Below, in pieces: positions 6,466 through 13,518 of a DNA stretch of 18,654 nt. The DNA is from an uncultured Bacillota bacterium. GTDB lineage: Bacteria > Bacillota_I > Bacilli_A > RFN20 > CAG-449. The translations under genes were made by a program, and so were the position numbers. The stretch lies in contig CAJKZK010000024.1 in assembly GCA_905204225.1 (NCBI GenBank), positions 1-18,654 of the forward strand, given 5' to 3'. A model generated the notes under the pieces. That model did no database searches. It was not told the origin of the DNA and worked only from the letters and a program-made list of their open reading frames with translations. The stretch's first letter is position 1, and each line of letters starts with the position of its first letter.

Positions 6466-7344
6466 ATGAATCAAATTGTTGAAGAAATGTTAAAAAATTA
6501 TAATGCAACAAATTTATTAGATAAAAAGAATGCAATTAAGGAAATAATGCAAGAAATAGTTCTTTGTGGTCTTTCTCGAGCAGGATTCTTTGAAAAAGCA
6601 GTTTTTTATGGTGGAACAGCACTTAGAATATTTTATGGTTTAGATAGATTTTCAGAAGATTTAGATTTTTCTTTAAAAGAAACAGATTTTGATTTTAAGT
6701 TAGAAAAATATTTTCCAATTTTAGAAAAAGAAGTAAATGCACTTGGCTTAAATGTAAAAATTGAAAATAAAATTAAGAGTTTTGATTCGGCAATTAAATC
6801 AGCTTTTTTAAAAGAAAATACAAAAGAATTATTTTTAATGTTTTATGCTAATGATGATTTAGCTAAAATAATTAATCCTAATGAAATGATAAAAATTAAA
6901 TTTGAAATTGATACAAATCCACCTGAATTTGCTACGTTTGAAACAAAATATAAACTTCAACCTATACCTTGCGAAGTTGCTTTATATGATTTGCCATCTC
7001 TTTTTGCTGGTAAAATTGGAGCGGTTCTCTGCAGATCTTGGAAAAATCGTATTAAAGGTAGAGATTTATATGATTATGTTTTTTATTTACAAAAAAAAGC
7101 AACATTTAATTTAAAACATTTACAAGCTAGATTAATTCAGACAGGATTTATTGAAAAAAATAAAGTGATTACTTTAGATGATGTAAAAAAATTTTTAAAT
7201 GACAAATTTGATTGCATTGATTATGAAAATGCAAAAAAAGATGTTATACCTTTTATTAAAGATCCAAGTGTTTTAAATATTTGGAGTGCGAATTTTTTTA
7301 AAGCTATTACTGAAAATTTAAAAACAAATGAATGTGATTTTTAG
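6466..7344 (+). CDS. abiEii: AbiEii-type nucleotidyltransferase toxin
   Basis: 292 residues carrying the motifs of the AbiEii/DUF1814 nucleotidyltransferase superfamily. GGTALRIFYGLDRFSEDLDF at 49-68 contains the metal-binding acidic pair (SEDLD); KIKFEIDT at 143-150 supplies the third acidic residue; LPSLFAGKIGAVLCR at 176-190 and KGRDLYDYVFYL at 197-208 form the later conserved block. All expected key residues are present, so it looks active. Family toxins use NTP; some relatives modify tRNA 3' ends, and AbiEii acts in phage abortive infection and plasmid or island stability. The actual target here is unknown. GAGGAAAAA at 6451-6459 is its ribosome binding site, overlapping the end of the antitoxin gene, so translation is probably coupled. 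Confidence 0.9.
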   Translation: MNQIVEEMLKNYNATNLLDKKNAIKEIMQEIVLCGLSRAGFFEKAVFYGGTALRIFYGLDRFSEDLDFSLKETDFDFKLEKYFPILEKEVNALGLNVKIENKIKSFDSAIKSAFLKENTKELFLMFYANDDLAKIINPNEMIKIKFEIDTNPPEFATFETKYKLQPIPCEVALYDLPSLFAGKIGAVLCRSWKNRIKGRDLYDYVFYLQKKATFNLKHLQARLIQTGFIEKNKVITLDDVKKFLNDKFDCIDYENAKKDVIPFIKDPSVLNIWSANFFKAITENLKTNECDF

Positions 7345-7353
7345 GAAAATTTT

Positions 7354-7863
7354 ATGAAAGAAATATCATATAAAGAATTAAATATAAATCCAATTACTAA
7401 AATTGCTGATGAATGGGTAGCGTTAGTTACTGGTAAAAGTGGTGATAAGATTAACGCAATGACATTAAGTTGGGGTGAAATAGGTTCATTATGGGAACAT
7501 AGTAGCGGTATGCCAGTGGTTACTATTTATGTTAGACCTCAAAGATTTTCTAAAATATTACTTGATCAAGAAGAATATTTTACTTTATGTTTTTTTGATA
7601 ATAAAAAGAAAGAATTAGCGTATTTAGGATCTCATTCAGGAAGAAATGAAGATAAAATAGCTAAAGTTGGTTTCCATAATGTTATTTTAAAAGATTATTC
7701 TTATATTGAAGAAGCGAGCTTAGTTTTAGTGTGTAAGAAAATATATAGACAAACCTTAAAAGAAGAATGTTTTATAGATAAAAATATTATTGAAGATTGT
7801 TATTCAAATAAAGATTTTCATGATATGTATATTGCTAAAATTGAAAAAGTATTGATTAAATAG
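7354..7863 (+). CDS. Flavin reductase-like FMN-binding protein
   Basis: 169 residues resembling the flavin reductase-like split-barrel family (RutF/DIM6-NTAB type), which binds FMN and often reduces flavin with NAD(P)H. Visible features are NAMTLSWGEIGSLWE near 34-48 (the usual N-x-MT-x-SW flavin-contact region), VTIYVRPQRFSKILLDQEEYFTLCFF around 56-81, and an LGSHSGRNEDKI segment at 91-102. The ribosome binding site AGGAAA overlaps the stop of abiEii, and the start lies only nine bases on, so it may be transcribed with the toxin-antitoxin pair although nothing links it functionally. Substrate unknown. Confidence 0.8.
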   Translation: MKEISYKELNINPITKIADEWVALVTGKSGDKINAMTLSWGEIGSLWEHSSGMPVVTIYVRPQRFSKILLDQEEYFTLCFFDNKKKELAYLGSHSGRNEDKIAKVGFHNVILKDYSYIEEASLVLVCKKIYRQTLKEECFIDKNIIEDCYSNKDFHDMYIAKIEKVLIK

Positions 7864-7876
7864 TTAAAATATTTTG

Positions 7877-7905
7877 TTGCTTAAAAAAGGTTGTTATATT
7901 ATAAT
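7877..7905 (+). promoter_or_regulatory. Promoter of the TetR-type gene, with small palindrome
   Basis: -35 TTGCTT at 7877-7882, 17-base spacer, perfect -10 TATAAT at 7900-7905. Immediately downstream at 7908-7918 is a short palindrome GGTT-GTA-AACC near the expected transcription start, a possible operator for the TetR protein itself (inference). Confidence 0.6.
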
Positions 7906-7933
7906 TGGGTTGTAAACCAGGATGCAAACTAAA

Positions 7934-8617
7934 ATGATAAGCAGAAATGAAGTAAAAGAACCAAAAAAAAGAATATTAATGACTTGTGTAAAGATGTTTA
8001 TTGAAAAAGGATTTAATAAAACAACTATGCTTGATATTATTAAAGAAGCAGATGTATCAGCAGGTACTTTTCAAAATATCTTTCATACTAAAGATGGAGT
8101 GCTTTTAGAACTTGTAAAAGTAATGTTTGATAATCAATTTTATATTGCTAAAATGTGTTTTAATAAAAATATGCCTTTAATAATGGTTTATGCTATTGAA
8201 ACATCGCTTCAATTAGCTATTACTGAATTAAATGAAAATTTAAGAGACATATATATAGAAGCTTATACTCAAGATATTTTAATTAATTTTATTAATGAAA
8301 AAACAACTGATGAATTAATAAAAATTTTTAAATCATATAATCCATATTGGAGTGAAAGTAAATTTTATGAAGTAGAAATAGGTACTTCAGGATTAATGCG
8401 TTCTTATATGGCAAAGAAATGTGATAAATATTTTACTTTAAAAAATAAAACAGAATGTTTTTTGAGAATGGCTTTTGATATATTTCATGTAAATAAGATA
8501 GAACAAGATGAGGTGATAAAAAAATTATTTGATATTGATATAATTGCTCAAGCAAATAAAGTAATGGATGAATTGTTTAGATTATTAGAGATGCAATTTA
8601 ATTTTAAGTTTTCATAA
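7934..8617 (+). CDS. TetR/AcrR family transcriptional regulator
   Basis: An N-terminal TetR helix-turn-helix: KRILMTCVKMFIEKGFNKTT, then MLDIIKEADVSAGTFQNIF and the helix-capping KDGVLLELV. The rest is an all-helical ligand-binding domain ending at 227 residues, normal for the family. I place the start at ATG 7934 because AGGATG at 7919-7924 can serve as its ribosome binding site and the predicted transcript start is near 7912; ATG 7922, four codons earlier, has no site. It is followed 17 bases later by a lipoprotein gene with a strong ribosome binding site, so this regulator probably shares a transcript with, and may control, the envelope genes to 10966. Inducer unknown. Confidence 0.85.
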   Translation: MISRNEVKEPKKRILMTCVKMFIEKGFNKTTMLDIIKEADVSAGTFQNIFHTKDGVLLELVKVMFDNQFYIAKMCFNKNMPLIMVYAIETSLQLAITELNENLRDIYIEAYTQDILINFINEKTTDELIKIFKSYNPYWSESKFYEVEIGTSGLMRSYMAKKCDKYFTLKNKTECFLRMAFDIFHVNKIEQDEVIKKLFDIDIIAQANKVMDELFRLLEMQFNFKFS

Positions 8618-8634
8618 TTTATAAGGGAGGTTTT

Positions 8635-9978
8635 ATGAAAAAAATTCAGTTTCTTTTAACGTTAGTTTTAATGTTTAGTATTTTTTCTTGTGATAATAAT
8701 GTTTCTAGTAGTACAACTAGTAAAGAAGTTACAAGTAGTGAAAATTATACACAAGAAGAATTGTTTGATGAATGGAAAAAAGCTAAAGAATATACAATAA
8801 ACTATAATGATGAATATACTTCATTTTTTAATGTAGAAACTTATAAAGATAATGTTTTAATGGATAAAAATGATACATATCAAACATATAAAGATGGAAT
8901 GACTTTAATTGAAAAAAATAATTATATACTTGGAAATGATAAATTGGAATTATATAAATATTCTAAAGATGTAACAAAAATAGTAGATGATAATGGTAAA
9001 CAAAGAATTAAATATTATAATGAACAAGGTGATTCTAAAAACAAAGAAACAAAAGGTGAATATATAACTTTATCTAAAGCTAAAAAAATGAATTATTATA
9101 ATCCAAATTCATTTTTAGAAGGATTAAATATTGAAGGAGAAAATTATAATGAATTTATTACAATTTTAAAGACTTCATTTATTGAAATTGATGAAAAAAA
9201 TATAAGTGTTTCTTTTGATAAAAATAATGAAATGATTAATTTAAATATAATGATTAAACATGAATATGTTGATGATTCTATTGATGATCAAGGTTATTTA
9301 AAAAGTAATGAAGAAGGAACAATGGTTATTTCTAGTAAAGATAATAAAATTGTTGAAACAAAATATGATTATAATATTAAGATAAATTATGAAAATGAAG
9401 AAAATAATTACAAAGTAAACCATATAAGTCATGGAAATATTAATTATAATTTTGACAAAGAAAAATATAATAAAATATCAGTAGAAACAGAGACAACTCT
9501 TTATAATGATAAAGAAGAAATTCGTTATTATGTAGGTGATTTTGCTTTTGTTTATCCTCAAAAGTTTGAATATAATGAAATATTTACTGCTAATGATGGT
9601 ATTGAATATTTATCTAATCATGAAAATTTTATTATTAAAGAAAAACAAGAAGATGTAAGTAGTTATATTTCTTTATATTTAGATAAAGAAATGACTAAAC
9701 CATTTACTTCTATAACTATATCAGATGAATTAACTTTATATATCAAATTTAATATGCCTTTAGATAAATCACTTGTTATATGCGCAATTGATAATGATAC
9801 ATATTTTGATATAGCTAATATTTATTTGTTAAATGTAGGTGATAGTTTTAACCCAAAGAATCGTTATCCTAATACTCAAATTCTTTCAATTGATGGTAAA
9901 GAAGTTGATAATAATTCTTCTTTAGATTTTGTTATTAATGATAATACTATTCATACAATAATATTTGATGGTTATTAA
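8635..9978 (+). CDS. Putative lipoprotein, unknown function
   Basis: 447 residues. The N terminus MKKIQFLLTLVLMFSIFSC is a lipoprotein signal peptide: two lysines, a hydrophobic core and lipobox IFSC with the modified cysteine at position 19. A serine/threonine-rich linker (about 23-37) follows. The body is rich in N, D, K, E and Y with no membrane segments, as in exported surface proteins of AT-rich Gram-positives. The C-terminal ~130 residues look beta-rich and could be a separate Ig-like domain, but I recognise no family. AAGGGAGG at 8623-8630 is a strong ribosome binding site. It lies between a TetR regulator and two small membrane-protein genes in the same direction. Confidence 0.75.
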   Translation: MKKIQFLLTLVLMFSIFSCDNNVSSSTTSKEVTSSENYTQEELFDEWKKAKEYTINYNDEYTSFFNVETYKDNVLMDKNDTYQTYKDGMTLIEKNNYILGNDKLELYKYSKDVTKIVDDNGKQRIKYYNEQGDSKNKETKGEYITLSKAKKMNYYNPNSFLEGLNIEGENYNEFITILKTSFIEIDEKNISVSFDKNNEMINLNIMIKHEYVDDSIDDQGYLKSNEEGTMVISSKDNKIVETKYDYNIKINYENEENNYKVNHISHGNINYNFDKEKYNKISVETETTLYNDKEEIRYYVGDFAFVYPQKFEYNEIFTANDGIEYLSNHENFIIKEKQEDVSSYISLYLDKEMTKPFTSITISDELTLYIKFNMPLDKSLVICAIDNDTYFDIANIYLLNVGDSFNPKNRYPNTQILSIDGKEVDNNSSLDFVINDNTIHTIIFDGY

Positions 9979-10017
9979 TAAATTTTTTTATATAATAGAT
10001 ATATATAGGAGAGAAAA

Positions 10018-10476
10018 ATGGAAAAGAAAATTAATAATATATTATCAATATTTGTTTATGTTGTTTTAACATTTTCAATTGTTATATGTTTTGCATTATT
10101 TTTAACATATATTTTTGATTTAATTGCTTCTCACTTATTTCATTATATTAGTTATGTAACTATTCCATTTACGTTTTATTTATTTTGTTTATTAACATTT
10201 TTGATTTCAATAATTAAAGGTTTTTTCATAATGAATAAATTTGATTATAATGAATTAACATGTGAAAATCTTCTTTCATTATTTTTAATCTATACTTATG
10301 GAACAATTGTATATAATATTTTTAATATTGTTTTGTTGTGCATGAAAATGGAGAGTATATTGATTTATTTTTATTTTGGTTTTGGGTTTATTAGTTTAAT
10401 TATATCAATCTGTTTATTTATAATATATAAGCACGTAAAGAAAATTGTAAGAGGTGAAAACAATGAAAATAAATAA
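10018..10476 (+). CDS. Four-helix membrane protein, unknown function
   Basis: 152 residues with four predicted membrane segments (about 9-34, 43-68, 83-106 and 111-137), a basic N terminus and a charged C-terminal tail (KHVKKIVRGENNENK). No family recognised. AGGAGAG at 10007-10013 precedes ATG 10018; a TATAAT at 9991-9996 lies in the 39-base gap but without a convincing -35. Its 3' end overlaps the next gene by 14 bases, indicating an operon. Confidence 0.65.
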   Translation: MEKKINNILSIFVYVVLTFSIVICFALFLTYIFDLIASHLFHYISYVTIPFTFYLFCLLTFLISIIKGFFIMNKFDYNELTCENLLSLFLIYTYGTIVYNIFNIVLLCMKMESILIYFYFGFGFISLIISICLFIIYKHVKKIVRGENNENK

Positions 10477-10966
10477 AAGTACTAGAATTATATTAATTGT
10501 TTTAACGGCGATTTTAATTCTCATTACAGGAGTATCAATATATCAAGGAATATATTATTCAGATAATAATGTTGCAAAAAGATTTTTAAATAATAAACAA
10601 GAAAAATATAATGTTAAATTGCCTCAAGAAATTAATGTTGAATATAAATATTTTGATAGTGCAATTGATGGAAGCAATACATATTTTGTTTTAACAATTC
10701 AAGAAGATTATGAACTATCTTATGAAAAACAATATGAAAATAATATTGACCAAGAAAATTATCAAATTAATATAGAAAAATCTTTTAATGAATTAAAAAA
10801 ATATGTTCCTAATGAAAAATTACCATTATTTGATTTTAAATATGATTGGTTTGCTAGAGAAGAAAAAGGTGAAACTAGATATTATAATTTTTATGTTGTT
10901 TATGATTTAGATAATAAATTAATGTATTTATATTATGAGGTTGCTCAATATAAAATATATGAATAG
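10463..10966 (+). CDS. Single-pass membrane-anchored extracytoplasmic protein
   Basis: 167 residues from ATG 10463, supported by GAGGTG at 10451-10456; a GTG at 10454 in the same frame overlaps that site and is less likely. A basic start (MKINKSTR) is followed by one membrane helix (about 8-29) and a ~135-residue polar domain rich in Y, N, K and E, predicted outside the cell. No family recognised. It overlaps the preceding membrane-protein gene by 14 bases. Together with the lipoprotein upstream the set suggests an envelope function, otherwise undetermined. Confidence 0.65.
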   Translation: MKINKSTRIILIVLTAILILITGVSIYQGIYYSDNNVAKRFLNNKQEKYNVKLPQEINVEYKYFDSAIDGSNTYFVLTIQEDYELSYEKQYENNIDQENYQINIEKSFNELKKYVPNEKLPLFDFKYDWFAREEKGETRYYNFYVVYDLDNKLMYLYYEVAQYKIYE

Positions 10967-10980
10967 AAATTTTTAATTTT

Positions 10981-11012
10981 AAAAGGAGTTGATTATTATG
11001 TCAACTCTTTTA
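10981..11012 (+). terminator. Hairpin with short T-run after the membrane-protein operon
   Basis: AAAAG-(G)-AGTTGA at 10981-10992 pairs with TCAACT-CTTTT at 11001-11011 through an 11-bp stem with one bulged G and an eight-base loop. The T-run is short. A plausible terminator 14 bases after the stop at 10966. Confidence 0.55.
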
Positions 11013-11013
11013 A

Positions 11014-11040
11014 TGGCTCTATAAAAATTATATAGAGCCA
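11014..11040. repeat. Perfect 10-bp hairpin at the nagA-remnant junction
   Basis: TGGCTCTATA at 11014-11023 and TATAGAGCCA at 11031-11040 are exact inverse complements with a seven-base loop. No T-run follows, so it is not a standard terminator. It lies immediately before the point where nagA-like coding sequence begins, so it may mark the deletion or insertion junction. Confidence 0.5.
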
Positions 11041-11041
11041 A

Positions 11042-11155
11042 ATAGGCTCAATTAAAGATGGTAAATATGCTGATTTAACAATTGTTGATAAAAATTTCAA
11101 TGTTTATATGACCATTGTTCATGGTAAAATAATGTTTAATAAAATAAATAAATAA
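11042..11155 (+). pseudogene. nagA: 3' remnant of N-acetylglucosamine-6-phosphate deacetylase (nagA-like)
   Basis: About 37 codons in one frame ending at TAA 11153-11155 read as the C terminus of NagA/amidohydrolase-family proteins: GSIKDGKYADLTIVDK, then NFNVYMTIVHGKIMFNK. The G-x-x-x-GK-x-ADL-x-x-x-D pattern followed by V-x-x-TIV-x-GK is the usual last beta-sandwich segment of these enzymes. The N-terminal ~340 residues, including all metal-binding residues, are missing and there is no start codon or ribosome binding site, so it is dead. A good terminator still follows at 11186-11208, consistent with a former intact gene whose 5' part was lost when the present upstream genes were joined here. 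An allantoinase-like relative cannot be excluded from so short a piece. Confidence 0.7.
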
Positions 11156-11185
11156 TTTGTATAACTTAATTATTTGTTCATATTT

Positions 11186-11208
11186 AGCGCTTATAATAGG
11201 CGCTTTTT
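11186..11208 (+). terminator. Terminator downstream of the nagA remnant
   Basis: AGCGCTT at 11186-11192 pairs with AGGCGCT at 11198-11204 (one G-T), five-base loop, then TTTTT to 11208. It is a good intrinsic terminator left behind after decay of the gene it served. Confidence 0.75.
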
Positions 11209-11283
11209 GTATTTTTAAAAAAATAATTTACGTTTTATAGAACATATAATTTGATATTATTATCTTGAAAAAGAGATAAATAA

Positions 11284-11663
11284 ATTGATTTAGATATTAT
11301 TAATGGATTAAATGCTGAAGAAAGTAAAAAAATATTGATAGATTTAAATAATCAAAATATTTATTAGATAAAAATGAAATAAATAAATTTATTGAAAAAA
11401 TAAATAATAATTTATCATATTAAAGTGAATTAATTAAAACAAATGTTAGAAAATTTGTATTTGATTATTCAAACATTCTTCATAGGGATTTTTATTCTAA
11501 TATGGCAGAATTATTTAGTTTATATTTATTAATTAATGATAAATATAATTTAGAAGACAGAGATGAATTAATTAAAGAAATATATAATCAAGTTAAAACT
11601 AGATATGAATTAAGAAAATATTTTATTGATAGAGTATTTGCAATGTATGGGATTGCAATATAG
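11284..11663 (+). pseudogene. Broken gene of unknown family
   Basis: Coding-like sequence interrupted at two points. From 11284 the reading is IDLDIINGLNAEESKKIL... to a TAG near 11367. A different frame then continues LLDKNEINKFIEKINN... to an in-frame TAA, and the same frame resumes SELIKTNVRKFVFDYSN, HRDFYSNMAELFSLYLL, and ends VKTRYELRKYFIDRVFAMYG before TAG 11661-11663. It looks helical and charged. No start codon or ribosome binding site is visible at the front. I do not recognise the family. It ends 12 bases from the stop of the convergent AAA ATPase gene. Codon choice matches the surroundings, so it was probably a real protein of at least ~125 residues before one frameshift and one nonsense change. 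Confidence 0.5.
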
Positions 11664-11675
11664 CTATTATTAAAT

Positions 11676-13013
11676 TTATTTATTTTTTTCTAATAAGAAT
11701 CTTTTTAATAGAAAGGCCATAAAATATGGAAAAGTATAAAATTTACCGTTAAAACCAATATTTTTATCACATAATTTAATTCCATATTTAATATCTTTAT
11801 ATTTATCTTGGTTAATTAAATTATTTAATGAAATCGTTGCACCATCATTTGATTTTACTTCTACTGGAATTAATGAATTTGCATCTCTAACAAAAAAATC
11901 TATTTCTAATGTTCCTTTTTCATTTTTATAAAAATATAATGGATAATTTTGCTTTGAAAGCATATCGGCAACAATATTTTCATAAATTGCTCCTTTATAG
12001 GTGTTAAAGTTTTTGTTGAGTCTTAAATCGTTTTGCGCTTCATCATCAAGTGTAGCAATTAATAAACCAGTATCTTTGAAGTATATTTTATAATTATCAG
12101 GATTATAGTTACCTTTAAGAGGTAAAGATGGATCGAGCATACAATAACAAGTATTTATAATACCTGCTTGCTCAAGCCATTCAATTACTCCAATATAATC
12201 TCTACTTTTTGCACCATGGCTTACTTTTGATATTTGAAACTTTTTATTTTCTTTACCTAAAAATACAGGTATTTTTCTATAAACATTTAAAATTTTAGTT
12301 TTATCTAAACCATTTGCGTATTTTGTTATATCTTCTTCATAATCTAAGATTAATTGTTTTTGAAGTTTTAATGTTCCACTAAAATTTTTATTTTTAATAA
12401 ATAATGCTACAACTTTTGGCATACCACCAAGAACTAAATAATCTTTAAAATTTTCATTCATAACTTCCATCATTACTTTTGATAAAGGAGTTAAATTTTT
12501 CATTGAAGAATACATTTCTTCTATTTGATTATCTTTATAACCTTTTGCCCATAAAAATTCTTCAAAATCCATTGAAAACATTTCATAATCTTCTTTGTAT
12601 CCAACACTATTAGATTCTATTTCTTTATAATTAATTCCCATCAATGAGCCTGAACAAATAACATCGTATCTGCCATCGATTTTAAATGATTTTAATGATG
12701 TTGCACAATTTATACAATCTTGAATTTCATCAAAAAATATTAATGTTTTTTGTGGTATGAATTCGAAATCTGGATTTTTTAAAGTAATATTTTTGATAAT
12801 TGTATCAACTTCAAATCCATCATCGAAAATATCTTTATATTGTTTTTGTAAAACGAAATTGATTTCAACAATACTATCATAATTACTTTGAGCAAAATTT
12901 TTTATAGATTCGGTTTTTCCAATTTGTCTAGCACCTTTTATTATTAATGGCATTTTATCATCATTGTTTTTCCAATCGTTTAAGAAATCATTAATTTTTC
13001 TTTTTAAATACAT
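11676..13013 (-). CDS. AAA ATPase with DUF4143 / PD-(D/E)XK-like C-terminal domain
   Basis: 445 residues of the common AAA_14-DUF4143 family. Walker A GARQIGKT is at 27-34, Walker B LIFFDEIQD at 91-99, and an SGS sensor motif at 121-123. The DUF4143 part begins around 190 (LVLGGMPKVV). Near the end are GAIYENIVADML (341-352), EIDFFV (370-375) and IPVEVKS (382-388), which together look like the E / D / E-x-K residues of a PD-(D/E)XK nuclease fold. The biological role of the family is not settled; copies are often numerous and mobile in gut bacteria. Start ATG 13013 has the site AGGAT, read from 13025 down to 13021. Upstream lie evenly spaced repeats. It is the only intact gene on the minus strand between the IS relic and 16655, flanked by decayed sequence. 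Confidence 0.9.
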   Translation of the reverse strand: MYLKRKINDFLNDWKNNDDKMPLIIKGARQIGKTESIKNFAQSNYDSIVEINFVLQKQYKDIFDDGFEVDTIIKNITLKNPDFEFIPQKTLIFFDEIQDCINCATSLKSFKIDGRYDVICSGSLMGINYKEIESNSVGYKEDYEMFSMDFEEFLWAKGYKDNQIEEMYSSMKNLTPLSKVMMEVMNENFKDYLVLGGMPKVVALFIKNKNFSGTLKLQKQLILDYEEDITKYANGLDKTKILNVYRKIPVFLGKENKKFQISKVSHGAKSRDYIGVIEWLEQAGIINTCYCMLDPSLPLKGNYNPDNYKIYFKDTGLLIATLDDEAQNDLRLNKNFNTYKGAIYENIVADMLSKQNYPLYFYKNEKGTLEIDFFVRDANSLIPVEVKSNDGATISLNNLINQDKYKDIKYGIKLCDKNIGFNGKFYTFPYFMAFLLKRFLLEKNK

Positions 13014-13057
13014 TTAATTTATCCTTTCTTTTTATATTTTAGTTTTAATTATTAATA

Positions 13058-13173
13058 TTTTACACTTTTTTTACTATTATTTAAATGATTTTAACACCTT
13101 TTTCCATAATATTTATATAACAATTTACACCTTTTTCCGTGTAATTTAGACAAAATTTTACACCTTTTTCCAT
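13058..13173. repeat. Four phased direct repeats (33-bp period) upstream of the AAA ATPase
   Basis: On the plus strand the units read TTTTACACTTTTTTTA (13058-13073, degenerate), TTTTAACACCTTTTTCCAT (13089-13107), TTTACACCTTTTTCCGT (13124-13140) and TTTTACACCTTTTTCCAT (13156-13173). The shared ACAC core recurs at 13062, 13094, 13127 and 13160, giving steps of 32, 33 and 33 bp, close to three helical turns. The gene-side orientation is ATGGAAAAAGGTGTAAAA. The first unit ends 45 bp upstream of the ATPase start. The arrangement looks like a cooperative protein-binding array (operator), with binding on one face of the helix. Confidence 0.75.
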
Positions 13174-13210
13174 GATAATGATTTGTAAAAATATAAAAAA
13201 AGAGAGTTGT

Positions 13211-13299
13211 AATAAGTATGTGTTTTAGATAATTTGATGGGTTAGAGGAATAAGTTAGAATTAGTCAATACTTAAAATTATTTTAAATACACACTTATT
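13211..13299. repeat. 23-bp imperfect inverted repeat (possible fold-back element)
   Basis: The left arm at 13211-13233 begins AATAAGTATGTG and the right arm at 13277-13299 ends CACACTTATT. The arms match at 19 of 23 positions and two of the mismatches are G-T pairs. The 43-base centre carries no gene. It could be a decayed MITE-like element or an RNA hairpin in an untranslated region. Confidence 0.45.
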
Positions 13300-13455
13300 A
13301 AAGAACTATAAAAAGATAAATATATTGAATTAATTCCTATAGAGATTAAAAAAGAGAATTAAATATTAAATTATTATTAGAAATAATGTAATGATACAGT
13401 ATTAAATAATATTATTTTAAGATAATATAAAGATTTATTAATTTTGTTCATCAAC
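13300..13455. other. Non-coding AT-rich spacer
   Basis: The rest of the gap between the AAA ATPase and the envelope operon. No gene or RNA was seen. A short plus-strand stretch ending at 13362 translates to KYIELIPIEIKKEN, faintly like the LIPVEVK end of DUF4143 proteins, but it is too short to call. Confidence 0.4.
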
Positions 13456-13484
13456 TTGTTTTTAATATGAAATAATTTTATAAT
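13456..13484 (+). promoter_or_regulatory. Promoter of the envelope-glycan operon
   Basis: -35 TTGTTT at 13456-13461, 17-base spacer, perfect -10 TATAAT at 13479-13484. The ribosome binding site GAGGAA at 13507-13512 follows. Confidence 0.6.
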
Positions 13485-13518
13485 TTCATTAATAAATTTA
13501 TTTATCGAGGAATTGTTT

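Noticed and set aside
6902..7114. 70-residue plus-strand frame inside abiEii
   Set aside because: Overlaps the conserved nucleotidyltransferase motifs in another frame; no ribosome binding site.
10998..11024. Eight-codon mini-frame (MSTLLMAL) preceded by AAAAGGAG
   Set aside because: The ATG and the site are the two parts of a terminator-like hairpin, and the peptide is too short to support.
13058..13173. CRISPR-like look of the 33-bp spaced repeats
   Set aside because: Only four units, one degenerate, with ~15-base spacers and no cas genes; better explained as a binding array.
13315..13362. Short plus-strand reading KYIELIPIEIKKEN as a second DUF4143 remnant
   Set aside because: Only about 14 residues resemble the family and nothing around it extends the match.
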